Source of the DNA: Halomonas sp.
GTDB lineage: Bacteria; Pseudomonadota; Gammaproteobacteria; Pseudomonadales; Halomonadaceae
Direction of reading: 5' to 3'
Length of the DNA: 5,062 bases
Assembly: GCA_003560175.1 (NCBI GenBank)
Contig: PWIZ01000345.1
Span: forward strand, 1 to 5,062
Both the position numbers and the translations under genes were made by a program. Under the pieces are notes generated by a model. That model saw nothing but the letters and a program-made list of their open reading frames with translations, was not told the DNA's origin and did not search any database. Shown piece by piece: positions 1 through 5,062 of the stretch. Every line of letters begins with the position of its first letter. The first letter of the stretch is position 1.

Positions 1-764
1 ACGCCGGCCAGAACGAGATCGGGGTCAAGTTCAACACCCTGGTCAAGAAGGCCGACGAGGTCCAGGAGATGAAGTACGTGATCCACAATGTGGCTCACGC
101 CTACGGCAAGACCGCCACCTTTATGCCCAAGCCGCTGGTCGGCGACAACGGCAGCGGCATGCACGTGCACCAGTCCTTCTGGAAGGACGGCAACAACCAG
201 TTCGCGGGCGATGAATATGCCGGCCTCTCCGAGATGGCGATCTACTACATCGGCGGCATCATCAAGCACGCCCGGGCCCTGAACGCCTTCGCCAACGCTT
301 CCACCAACTCCTACAAGCGCCTGGTGCCGGGCTTCGAGGCGCCGGTGATGCTGGCCTACAGTGCGCGTAACCGTTCCGCCTCCATTCGCATCCCCTACAC
401 CGCCAGCCCCAAGGGCAAGCGCGTCGAGCTCCGCTTCCCGGATCCGACCGCCAACCCCTACCTGTGCTTCGCGGCGATGCTGATGGCCGGTATCGACGGC
501 ATCAAGAACAAGATCCACCCCGGCGACGCCATGGACAAGAACCTCTACGACCTGCCGCCGGAAGAGGGCAAGGCCGTGCCGACCGTGGCCCACAGCCTCG
601 ATCAGGCCCTGGAGGCGCTGGACCAGGACCGTGCCTTCCTGACCGAGGGTGGCGTGTTCACCGACGACATGATCGACGCCTACATCGAGCTCAAGATGGA
701 AGATGTGGAGCGCATCCGCATGACCACCCACCCCATCGAGTTCGACATGTACTACAGCTGTTAA
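1..764 (+). CDS. glnA: Glutamine synthetase type I, C-terminal part (5' truncated by window edge)
   Basis: ATP-dependent ligation of ammonium to glutamate to give glutamine; a cytoplasmic dodecamer and the main entry point for ammonium under nitrogen limitation. The reading frame is open from base 3, giving 253 visible residues, a little over half of the usual ~469; the missing part lies left of the window, so this is a cut gene and not a broken one. Visible family motifs are the [12 protein letters not shown] segment (about 141-176) with its metal-ligand histidine, the RLVPGFEAP flap with its conserved glutamate (about 319-344), NRSASIRIP (about 369-395), [13 protein letters not shown], and NLYDLPPEE. 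In the last motif the tyrosine codon at 546-548 corresponds to the adenylylated Tyr397 of enteric GlnA, so control by GlnE adenylylation is expected. The protein ends YYSC and stops with TAA at 762-764. A strong terminator follows. An internal ATG at 69 is not the start, because homologous sequence continues upstream of it. Confidence 0.98.
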   Translation, partial: AGQNEIGVKFNTLVKKADEVQEMKYVIHNVAHAYGKTATFMPKPLVGDNGSGMHVHQSFWKDGNNQFAGDEYAGLSEMAIYYIGGIIKHARALNAFANASTNSYKRLVPGFEAPVMLAYSARNRSASIRIPYTASPKGKRVELRFPDPTANPYLCFAAMLMAGIDGIKNKIHPGDAMDKNLYDLPPEEGKAVPTVAHSLDQALEALDQDRAFLTEGGVFTDDMIDAYIELKMEDVERIRMTTHPIEFDMYYSC

Positions 765-838
765 TTTCGAGCTGTTGACCACGAGCCGTCGGGAACGGCA
801 GCGACCTGGTCCGACATCGACGCCCCGGCGTTGATCGA

Positions 839-876
839 AAAGGGGTTCCGCCATGGCGGAACCCCTTTGTTTTGTT
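839..876 (+). terminator. Intrinsic terminator downstream of glnA
   Basis: Bases 839-868 form a perfect 30-base palindrome centred between 853 and 854 (left arm AAAGGGGTTCCGCC, right arm GGCGGAACCCCTTT). It can fold into a long GC-rich hairpin with a minimal loop. It is followed directly by a T-rich run (GTTTTGTT, 869-876), the layout of a Rho-independent terminator. It lies 75 bases after the glnA stop codon. The left side begins with an A-run (838-841), so weak termination in the opposite direction is also possible, although no minus-strand gene is seen nearby. Confidence 0.92.
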
Positions 877-934
877 CACTATCCAATGGAGCAGTGTGCG
901 ACACCATCCACAGACCGCCAGAAAAGCGGCACGC

Positions 935-940
935 AGGGGG
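935..940 (+). promoter_or_regulatory. Ribosome binding site that decides the DUF4124 gene start
   Basis: AGGGGG sits 5 bases before the ATG at 946. The protein from that ATG begins with a good signal peptide. The in-frame upstream ATG at 853 lies in the middle of the glnA terminator palindrome, has no such site, and would put 31 unlikely residues in front of the signal peptide. The start at 946 is therefore preferred. Confidence 0.7.
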
Positions 941-945
941 TTTCC

Positions 946-1512
946 ATGAACAAGGCCTTGATGGTCCTGGCGGTGGGGCTGACGTTCAGCCTGGCCGCTC
1001 AGGCCCAGACCATCTACCGCACTACCGACGCCCAGGGAAACGTGGTGTTTACCGACAATCCGGAGCGGGGCGGCGAACAGGTGGAGCTGGCGCCGGTGAC
1101 GGTGGTGCCCGCCACCGGCGAGGTGCGCACCGGCCAACCCGCGCCACGCCTCGAGAGTCGCGGAGCGTCCGCCGCGACGGGCTCACCCGGACAGCCCTTC
1201 ATGCCCTACGACAGCTTCCGCCTGCTGTCCCCCACCCATGAGCAGGCCTTTCCGGCGGGGGCGGCGGGCAATGTCCCGGTCGAGCTCGGTATCGAGCCCG
1301 AGCTGCGCGAGGATCATCGGGTCCGCCTGCTGGTGGACGGCGAGGTGAGCCAGACGGCGATGCACACCACGGCCTTCATGTTGGCCAACATGAATCCCGG
1401 CGAGCACGTACTGCAGGCCGAGCTGCTCGATGGCAGCGGTGCCGTTCGCCACCGCAGCTCACCGGTGACCATCTATGTGCACCGGGCCAGCGTCAACCGT
1501 CCTGCCGATTAG
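946..1512 (+). CDS. Exported DUF4124 domain-containing protein
   Basis: A 188-residue protein of unknown function, predicted to be exported to the periplasm. Residues 1-20 form a classical Sec signal peptide: MNK, a hydrophobic stretch to about residue 18, then AQA with likely cleavage before Gln21. The mature N-terminus (about 22-50) contains IYRTTDAQGNVVFTDNPE, typical of DUF4124 (a Y-x-W/T-x-D-x-x-G-x-x-x-F-T-D pattern). A low-complexity linker rich in Pro, Ala, Gly and Arg follows (about 51-88). The C-terminal part (about 91-180, starting FRLLSPTHEQAF) alternates short hydrophobic strands (VPVELGIEP, VRLLVDG, HVLQAELLDG, VTIYVHR) and looks like a beta-sandwich or Ig-like fold; that fold call is inference. 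There is no cysteine at the signal cleavage site, so it is not a lipoprotein. Similar genes are known next to glnA/ntrBC in related gammaproteobacteria, but I know of no demonstrated role. No clear promoter of its own was found; readthrough past the glnA terminator or an unrecognised promoter could drive it. Confidence 0.9.
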   Translation: MNKALMVLAVGLTFSLAAQAQTIYRTTDAQGNVVFTDNPERGGEQVELAPVTVVPATGEVRTGQPAPRLESRGASAATGSPGQPFMPYDSFRLLSPTHEQAFPAGAAGNVPVELGIEPELREDHRVRLLVDGEVSQTAMHTTAFMLANMNPGEHVLQAELLDGSGAVRHRSSPVTIYVHRASVNRPAD

Positions 1513-1748
1513 CTGCCCCCTCACTGGGCGCCCTGGCCGTGGTGTCCGGACGGCACCCCGAGGCCCTGTCGCCCTCCGCACGATGGCGGTTGGCCCCCCG
1601 GGCATGTGAAGCCGACGCCCCCGCCTGTCGAGACACCGTCTCCGCTGCGTCGCGGTGAAGCGGTTCGTCGACTGCCCGCGGATGATGCTCCGCTGCGCCG
1701 TCATGAGGAGCGCAGTACCACCCGTTGAGCCCTCGTGGGGCAATGGTC

Positions 1749-1763
1749 GCACCAGCGCTGGCC
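1749..1763 (+). promoter_or_regulatory. Possible distal NtrC binding site (one good half)
   Basis: Compared with the NtrC consensus GCACY-N5-RGTGC, the left half GCACC (1749-1753) is perfect, but the right half TGGCC matches only 2 of 5. It overlaps a separate 10-base palindrome CCAGCGCTGG (1752-1761). Its centre (1756) is 42 bases, about four helical turns, from the centre of the better site at 1798. That would place both on the same DNA face. On its own it is weak. Confidence 0.3.
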
Positions 1764-1790
1764 GTCGCTTCGTGCGAGCCTTCTCTTTTT
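1760..1790 (+). terminator. Possible intrinsic terminator upstream of the ntrB control region
   Basis: GGC (1760-1762) and TCGC (1765-1768) can pair with GCGA (1774-1777) and GCC (1778-1780) around a TTCGT loop. This gives a seven-pair GC-rich hairpin with a two-base bulge on the left arm. It is followed by TTCTCTTTTT (1781-1790). The stem is short and bulged and the T-run is interrupted, so it is much weaker than the glnA terminator. If real, it would end transcripts from the DUF4124 gene about 270 bases after its stop codon and keep them out of ntrBC. Confidence 0.35.
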
Positions 1791-1805
1791 GCCCTGTTTT
1801 GGTGC
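1791..1805 (+). promoter_or_regulatory. Candidate NtrC enhancer (UAS) site for ntrBC
   Basis: The sequence GCCCT-GTTTT-GGTGC matches GCACY-N5-RGTGC at 9 of the 10 specified positions; only the A of the left half differs. The right half, extended leftwards to TGGTGC, is the same as in well-known enteric NtrC sites. Its centre (1798) is about 87 bases before the transcription start predicted from the sigma-54 promoter at 1859-1874, a normal enhancer distance for NtrC-activated promoters. Assignment to NtrC is inference supported by the site pattern, the sigma-54 promoter and the ntrBC genes directly downstream. Confidence 0.55.
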
Positions 1806-1858
1806 GTTGGCGCCCCGCCCTGATGTCTCGCGGCCAGTGATCTCGGGCCTTGCGAATC

Positions 1859-1874
1859 TGGCGCGCTTCTTGCA
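1859..1874 (+). promoter_or_regulatory. Sigma-54 (RpoN) -24/-12 promoter for ntrBC
   Basis: TGGCGC (1859-1864), five bases, then TTGCA (1870-1874). This matches the sigma-54 consensus TGGCAC-N5-TTGCW at all specified positions except A to G in the -24 box. The invariant GG (1860-1861) and GC (1872-1873) have the required 10-base gap between them. The predicted start is near G1885, leaving a leader of only about 17 bases before the ntrB ATG. No believable sigma-70 promoter was seen at the same place. It is probably activated by NtrC~P, which would make ntrBC autoregulated. Confidence 0.8.
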
Positions 1875-1901
1875 ATCGCTTGTTGTCCCCCGGAATCCGA
1901 C

Positions 1902-2960
1902 ATGGCTGAATCGATGTATCAACGCTTGATGGAGCACCTCACCACTGCCGTGGTCCTGCTGGACGGCGAGCTGAGGCTGCAATGGATGAACCCTGCCGCC
2001 GAGGCGCTGCTGGCCATCAGCCGCGGCCGAGTGAAGGGGATGGCGCTGTGCGCCCTGATGGAGAGCGAGGATGGGCTCGGCGAGGTGCTGGGCAAGGCGC
2101 GGGATGAGTTTCACCCCTTTACTCAGCGCGAGGCGCGGCTGGCGATGCTGGGCGGGGAGGCGTTGACCGTGGATTACACGGTCACGCCGCTCTCCCGTGA
2201 CGAGCTGCTGCTGGAGATCGAGCCTCGCGATCGGCTGATGCGCATCTCCCGGGAGGAGGCGCTGCAGACCCGCCAGGAGACCATCAAGGTGCTGACCCGC
2301 GGCCTGGCCCATGAGGTCAAGAACCCTCTGGGGGGCATCCGTGGGGCGGCCCAGCTGCTGGAGCGCGACCTCGACGATCCGAACCTCAAGGAGTTCACTC
2401 GCATCATCGTCGAGGAGGTGGACCGGCTGCGCGACCTGGTGGACTCCATGCTCGGCCCCAACCGGATGACTCGTCACGAGCCGCTGAATATCCACAAGGT
2501 CCTGGAACGGGTTCGCTCACTGCTGATCGTCGAGCATCCCCAGGTGCGAGTCGAGCGCGACTATGACCCCAGTCTGCCGGACCTGGCCGGCGACGAGGCC
2601 CAGATGATCCAGGCGGTGCTCAATGTGGCGCGCAACGCCGTGGAGGCGATGACCGAGGCGAGAACCCCCGAGCCACGGCTGGTGCTGCGCACCCGTGCAC
2701 GGCGGCAGTTCACCCTAGGCGCGGAGCGTCACCGCCTGGTCTGCGAGGTGGGGGTGATCGACAACGGTCCGGGGGTGCCCGAGTCGCTGCGGGAGACGCT
2801 CTTCTATCCCATGGTCTCAGGTCGCGCCGAGGGCAGTGGCCTGGGGCTCTCCATCGCCCAGGCGATCCTGCACCAGCATCAGGGCCTGATCGAATGCGAT
2901 TCCGTGCCTGGCCAGACCGAATTCCGACTGCTAATTCCCCTGGAGAAGCGCCATGACTGA
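1902..2960 (+). CDS. ntrB: Nitrogen regulation sensor histidine kinase/phosphatase NtrB (NRII)
   Basis: Cytoplasmic sensor kinase that phosphorylates NtrC under nitrogen limitation and dephosphorylates it when bound by PII (GlnB/GlnK) under nitrogen excess. It has 352 residues, close to the usual ~350-360. There are no membrane segments, as expected for NtrB. An N-terminal PAS domain covers about residues 6-110 (LRLQWMNPAAEALL; LTVDYTVTPL). The H-box GLAHEVKNPLGG holds the phosphorylated His137 (codon 2310-2312). The ATPase domain follows: an N-box with N241 and N245 (QAVLNVARNAVEAM), G1 VIDNGPGVP (285-293), the F-box FYPM (301-304) and G2 GSGLGLS (311-317). All catalytic motifs look intact. 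The ATG at 1902 is preceded only by a weak CGGAA (1891-1895); an alternative ATG at 1914 has nothing better. It overlaps ntrC by 8 bases, so the two are co-transcribed and probably translationally coupled. The glnL symbol is a synonym. Confidence 0.97.
   Translation: MAESMYQRLMEHLTTAVVLLDGELRLQWMNPAAEALLAISRGRVKGMALCALMESEDGLGEVLGKARDEFHPFTQREARLAMLGGEALTVDYTVTPLSRDELLLEIEPRDRLMRISREEALQTRQETIKVLTRGLAHEVKNPLGGIRGAAQLLERDLDDPNLKEFTRIIVEEVDRLRDLVDSMLGPNRMTRHEPLNIHKVLERVRSLLIVEHPQVRVERDYDPSLPDLAGDEAQMIQAVLNVARNAVEAMTEARTPEPRLVLRTRARRQFTLGAERHRLVCEVGVIDNGPGVPESLRETLFYPMVSGRAEGSGLGLSIAQAILHQHQGLIECDSVPGQTEFRLLIPLEKRHD
2942..2948 (+). promoter_or_regulatory. ntrC ribosome binding site inside ntrB
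   Basis: GGAGAAG lies within the last codons of ntrB, with its GGAG core 7 bases before the ntrC ATG at 2953. The ATG precedes the ntrB TGA (2958-2960), so terminating ribosomes can reinitiate directly. This should keep kinase and regulator amounts linked. Confidence 0.7.
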
Positions 2961-4365
2961 CGCCGCACGCGTGGTGATCGTCGACGACGACCGCGCCATC
3001 CGCTGGGTGCTAGAACGTGCCCTCGCCCAACCCGACCTGGACGTGGAGTGCATCGAGCGCGCCGACACGGCGCTGCAGCGCCTGCTCGACGACCCGCCCG
3101 ATGTGCTGGTCACCGATATCCGCATGCCGGGCATCGATGGCCTGGACCTGATGGCCCGGGTGCGCGAGGCCCATCCCGACCTGCCGGTGATCGTGATGAC
3201 CGCCCATTCCGATCTGGACAGTGCGGTGGCCTCCTACCAGGGAGGGGCCTTCGAGTACCTCCCCAAGCCCTTCGATGTGGACGAGGCGCTGGCGCTGGTG
3301 CGCCGTGCCGTGGCCCACGCCCGGGAGCGCCAGCGCCCGGGCGTCGTGCCCGAGGGCCTGGATGCCGAGATCATCGGTGAGGCACCGGCCATGCAGGAGG
3401 TGTTCCGCGCCATCGGGCGGCTGTCGCACTCGCATATCACCGTGTTGATCAACGGCGAGTCGGGCACCGGCAAGGAGCGGGTCGCCCGGGCCCTCCACCA
3501 GCACAGCCCGCGGGCCGGCAAGCCCTTTATTGCGCTGAACATGGCGGCGATTCCCAGGGACCTGATCGAGTCGGAGCTGTTCGGCCACGAGAAGGGCGCC
3601 TTCACCGGTGCTTCCGCCCAGCGCCAGGGGCGTTTCGAGCAGGCCGACGGCGGCACTCTGTTCCTGGACGAGATCGGTGACATGCCCGCTGAGACCCAGA
3701 CCCGCCTGCTGCGGGTGCTGGCCGACGGCGAGTTCTACCGGGTGGGCGGCCATATGCCGGTGAAGGTGGATGTGCGCATCATCGCCGCCACCCACCAGAA
3801 CCTCGAGACCCTGGTGGATGACGGACGCTTTCGCGAGGACCTCTTCCATCGCCTCAACGTGATCCGCGTGCACCTGCCGAAGCTGGCCGAGCGGCGTGAG
3901 GACATCCCCCAGTTGGCTCGCCATTTCCTGGCCGAGGCGGCCAAGGAACTCGCCACCGACATCAAGGTGCTGACCCCCGAGGCGGAGACGCACCTGACCC
4001 ACCTGCCCTGGCCCGGCAATGTGCGTCAGCTGGAGAATACCTGCCGCTGGCTGACGGTGATGGCCTCCGGCCGCGAGATCCTGGTGGACGACCTGCCGCC
4101 GGAACTGCGCCACGAGGACGGCAGTGCCGCGCCCAGCGGCGACTGGCGAGCGGCCTTTCGCGACTGGGCCGACCGCGCCCTGGCCGCGGGACACACCCAC
4201 CTGCTGGAGGAGGCCGTACCGGACTTCGAACGAATTCTCATCGAGACCGCCCTGCGCCATACCGGCGGCCGCAAGGGCGAGGCCGCGGAGCTGCTCGGCT
4301 GGGGTCGCAACACGCTGACGAGGAAGCTGAAGACCCTGCTGCCGGCGCTGGCCGACGGGGAGTAG
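2953..4365 (+). CDS. ntrC: Nitrogen regulation response regulator NtrC (NRI), sigma-54 activator
   Basis: Response regulator and bacterial enhancer-binding protein. When phosphorylated by NtrB it oligomerises on enhancers and uses ATP to open sigma-54 promoters such as that of glnA. It has 470 residues, the usual length. A receiver domain covers about 5-122, with acidic D11-D13, phospho-acceptor Asp55 (VTDIRMPG), T83 and K105. The AAA+ domain covers about 140-370, with Walker A GESGTGKE (168-175), the sigma-54-contacting loop GAFTGA (215-220), Walker B GGTLFLDE (233-240), the RFREDLFHRLNV segment (292-303) and sensor II WPGNVRQLEN (353-362). A Fis-type helix-turn-helix sits at about 424-462 (GGRKGEAAELLGWGRNTLTRKLKTL). 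All motifs needed for sigma-54 activation are intact. It is the second gene of the ntrBC operon. No clear terminator follows its TAG stop. The glnG symbol is a synonym. Confidence 0.98.
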   Translation: MTDAARVVIVDDDRAIRWVLERALAQPDLDVECIERADTALQRLLDDPPDVLVTDIRMPGIDGLDLMARVREAHPDLPVIVMTAHSDLDSAVASYQGGAFEYLPKPFDVDEALALVRRAVAHARERQRPGVVPEGLDAEIIGEAPAMQEVFRAIGRLSHSHITVLINGESGTGKERVARALHQHSPRAGKPFIALNMAAIPRDLIESELFGHEKGAFTGASAQRQGRFEQADGGTLFLDEIGDMPAETQTRLLRVLADGEFYRVGGHMPVKVDVRIIAATHQNLETLVDDGRFREDLFHRLNVIRVHLPKLAERREDIPQLARHFLAEAAKELATDIKVLTPEAETHLTHLPWPGNVRQLENTCRWLTVMASGREILVDDLPPELRHEDGSAAPSGDWRAAFRDWADRALAAGHTHLLEEAVPDFERILIETALRHTGGRKGEAAELLGWGRNTLTRKLKTLLPALADGE

Positions 4366-4488
4366 CCTCCTCAGGCCTGTTGACGGAGCCGCCTTGAGCG
4401 GTGCTGCTATCTGCGATAGCTCTGCGAGTAGGGGCTGGGCGGCGGCGGTCGGGACTGCCAGAATGGGGCTCTCAAGGAGAGGATGCCC
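4366..4488 (+). promoter_or_regulatory. ntrC-dgt gap with a weak promoter candidate and a short inverted repeat
   Basis: This gap holds TTGACG (4380-4385), a good -35 match, with TGCTAT (4405-4410) as a poor -10 at a long 19-base spacing. A perfect inverted repeat GCTATC-TGC-GATAGC (4406-4420) overlaps that -10. A smaller stem CCGC/GCGG (4389-4392 with 4398-4401) lies just upstream. There is no T-run after either stem, so neither looks like a terminator. Whether dgt has its own promoter here or is read from ntrBC cannot be settled from the sequence. Confidence 0.3.
4474..4480 (+). promoter_or_regulatory. dgt ribosome binding site
   Basis: AAGGAGA is a near-ideal Shine-Dalgarno sequence. Three in-frame ATGs follow, at 4483, 4489 and 4498. 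The first is too close (3 bases from the GGAG core), the second lies 9 bases from it, and the third is 18 bases away. The start at 4489 is therefore chosen. Confidence 0.75.
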
Positions 4489-5062
4489 ATGACGCAGATG
4501 AGCTGGGAGCGGCTGCTGGACCCGAGCCGCCTGCACGACCGGCGCGACGAGCGCCCCGGTGGCGGCCGTGACGAGATCGGCCGCAGCCCCTTCCACAAGG
4601 ACCACGATCGCATCGTCTTCGCCGGCTCCTTCCGGCGCCTGGGGCGCAAGACCCAGGTGCATCCGCTGACCGACAACGACCATATCCACACCCGCCTGAC
4701 CCACTCCCTGGAGGTGGGCTGCGTGGGCCGCTCGCTGGGGATGATCGTCGGCGAGCGCCTCAGCGGCCGCCTGCCGGGCTGGATCACCCCGGCGGATATG
4801 GGAGTGATCGTCCAGGCGGCGTGCCTGGGACACGACATCGGCAACCCGCCCTTCGGCCATGCCGGGGAGTATGCTATCCGCGACTGGTTCGCCCGCGCCG
4901 ACGGCAGCGGCCTGCTCGAGGGTCTCTCGGAGCTTGAGCGGCAGGATCTGCTCACCTACGAGGGCAACGCTCAGGGCTTTCGCATCGTCACCCAGGTCGA
5001 ATACAACCAGTTCCGCGGCGGCATGCGCCTGACCACGGCGACCCTGGGCACCCTGCTCAAGT
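4489..5062 (+). CDS. dgt: Deoxyguanosinetriphosphate triphosphohydrolase (dGTPase), N-terminal part (3' truncated by window edge)
   Basis: HD-superfamily enzyme that hydrolyses dGTP to deoxyguanosine and inorganic triphosphate, acting on the dNTP pool in the cytoplasm. 191 complete codons are visible and the frame is still open at the right edge. Family motifs, in residues from the ATG at 4489, are [27 protein letters not shown] (31-57, the conserved N-terminal dGTPase segment), TRLTHSLEV with metal-ligand His72 (68-76), [12 protein letters not shown] with the HD pair H115-D116 (113-124), and [10 protein letters not shown] (157-166). The EGNAQG motif is typical of Dgt-type enzymes. The remaining part of the protein (roughly half or more of a typical family member) lies outside the window. 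Alternative in-frame starts at 4483 and 4498 change only a few residues. It follows ntrC on the same strand, but its function has no obvious link to nitrogen control. Confidence 0.95.
   Translation, partial: MTQMSWERLLDPSRLHDRRDERPGGGRDEIGRSPFHKDHDRIVFAGSFRRLGRKTQVHPLTDNDHIHTRLTHSLEVGCVGRSLGMIVGERLSGRLPGWITPADMGVIVQAACLGHDIGNPPFGHAGEYAIRDWFARADGSGLLEGLSELERQDLLTYEGNAQGFRIVTQVEYNQFRGGMRLTTATLGTLLK

Larger units (their letters stand above)
1513..1901. other. 389-base intergenic regulatory region between the DUF4124 gene and ntrB
   Basis: No convincing gene was found in this gap. The open frames on both strands here are arginine/proline-rich, lack recognisable domains and mostly lack ribosome binding sites. 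What it does hold, left to right, is: short inverted repeats such as GAGAC-ACC-GTCTC (1630-1642), CGCGG/CCGCG (1651-1655 with 1676-1680) and CTGCGC/GCGCAG (1693-1698 with 1710-1715); a possible NtrC half-site region (1749-1763); a possible intrinsic terminator (1760-1790); a good NtrC-like site (1791-1805); and a sigma-54 promoter (1859-1874). The last four are listed separately. The gap is unusually long for this otherwise tightly packed locus. Confidence 0.8.

Noticed and set aside
870..900. Sigma-70 promoter for the DUF4124 gene (TTGTTC near 872-877, CACTAT at 877-882)
   Set aside because: The -35-like and -10-like elements cannot be combined at a 16-18 base spacing; neither has a believable partner.
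1545..1562. Hairpin near the DUF4124 stop (GGTGTC/GGCACC) as its terminator
   Set aside because: The stem is short with a G-T pair and is followed by GC-rich sequence with no T-run.
1578..1592. A further NtrC-like site (GCACG-ATGGC-GGTTG)
   Set aside because: It matches the consensus only partly in both halves and lies about 300 bases from the predicted start, farther than typical.
1655..1840. 61-codon + strand frame starting at a GTG inside the gap
   Set aside because: It has no convincing ribosome binding site or recognisable protein features, and it overlaps the candidate terminator and NtrC sites.
1806..1858. IHF site between the candidate NtrC sites and the sigma-54 promoter
   Set aside because: No match to the WATCAA-N4-TTR consensus was found by eye in this stretch.
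1459..1903. Two overlapping minus-strand frames (138 and 136 codons) covering the gap before ntrB
   Set aside because: They overlap each other in different frames, are Arg/Ala/Pro-rich without domains, and run across the sigma-54 promoter and into flanking genes. They look like chance open frames in GC-rich DNA.
4366..4488. NrsZ-like nitrogen-regulated small RNA downstream of ntrC, as known in Pseudomonas
   Set aside because: The gap is short, with no -24/-12 promoter and no terminator hairpin with a T-run.
3010..4860. 616-codon open frame on the minus strand across ntrC and dgt
   Set aside because: It is the antisense shadow of ntrC, the gap and dgt, which have intact catalytic motifs on the + strand. 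Long antisense frames are common in GC-rich coding DNA, and its translation is low-complexity Gly/Leu/Gln/Arg with no recognisable domain.

Overview
The window is GC-rich and compact, with almost everything on the + strand. It reads as a nitrogen-regulation locus of a gammaproteobacterium. The encoded proteins resemble those of the Halomonas/Pseudomonas group. The glnA, DUF4124 protein, ntrB, ntrC order and the protein style make a Halomonadaceae chromosome my best guess. This is inference from recognition, not a database result.

Layout. Positions 1-764 hold the C-terminal half of glutamine synthetase GlnA, whose 5' end lies outside the window. A perfect palindrome followed by a T-rich tract (839-876) is a strong intrinsic terminator for glnA. 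Positions 946-1512 encode a small exported protein with an N-terminal DUF4124 domain. Positions 1513-1901 are a 389-base gap with no convincing gene. It holds a possible second terminator (about 1760-1790), a good candidate NtrC enhancer site (1791-1805), a possible second one (1749-1763), and a clear -24/-12 sigma-54 promoter (1859-1874) just before ntrB. Positions 1902-2960 are the sensor kinase gene ntrB (glnL) and 2953-4365 the response regulator gene ntrC (glnG); the two overlap by 8 bases. After a 122-123 base gap, the first 191 codons of a dGTPase gene (dgt) run off the right edge from 4489.

How the genes fit together. NtrB phosphorylates NtrC under nitrogen limitation, and NtrC~P activates sigma-54 promoters, classically that of glnA. 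Here glnA and ntrBC are separated by a terminator, an exported-protein gene and a regulatory gap, and ntrBC appears to have its own sigma-54 promoter with enhancer-like sites. This suggests positive autoregulation of ntrBC independent of readthrough from glnA. dgt is a nucleotide-pool enzyme that looks unrelated to nitrogen control and is probably just a neighbour.

I found no undescribed multi-gene system, mobile element, CRISPR array, tRNA or rRNA. The most interesting part is the 1513-1901 regulatory region.
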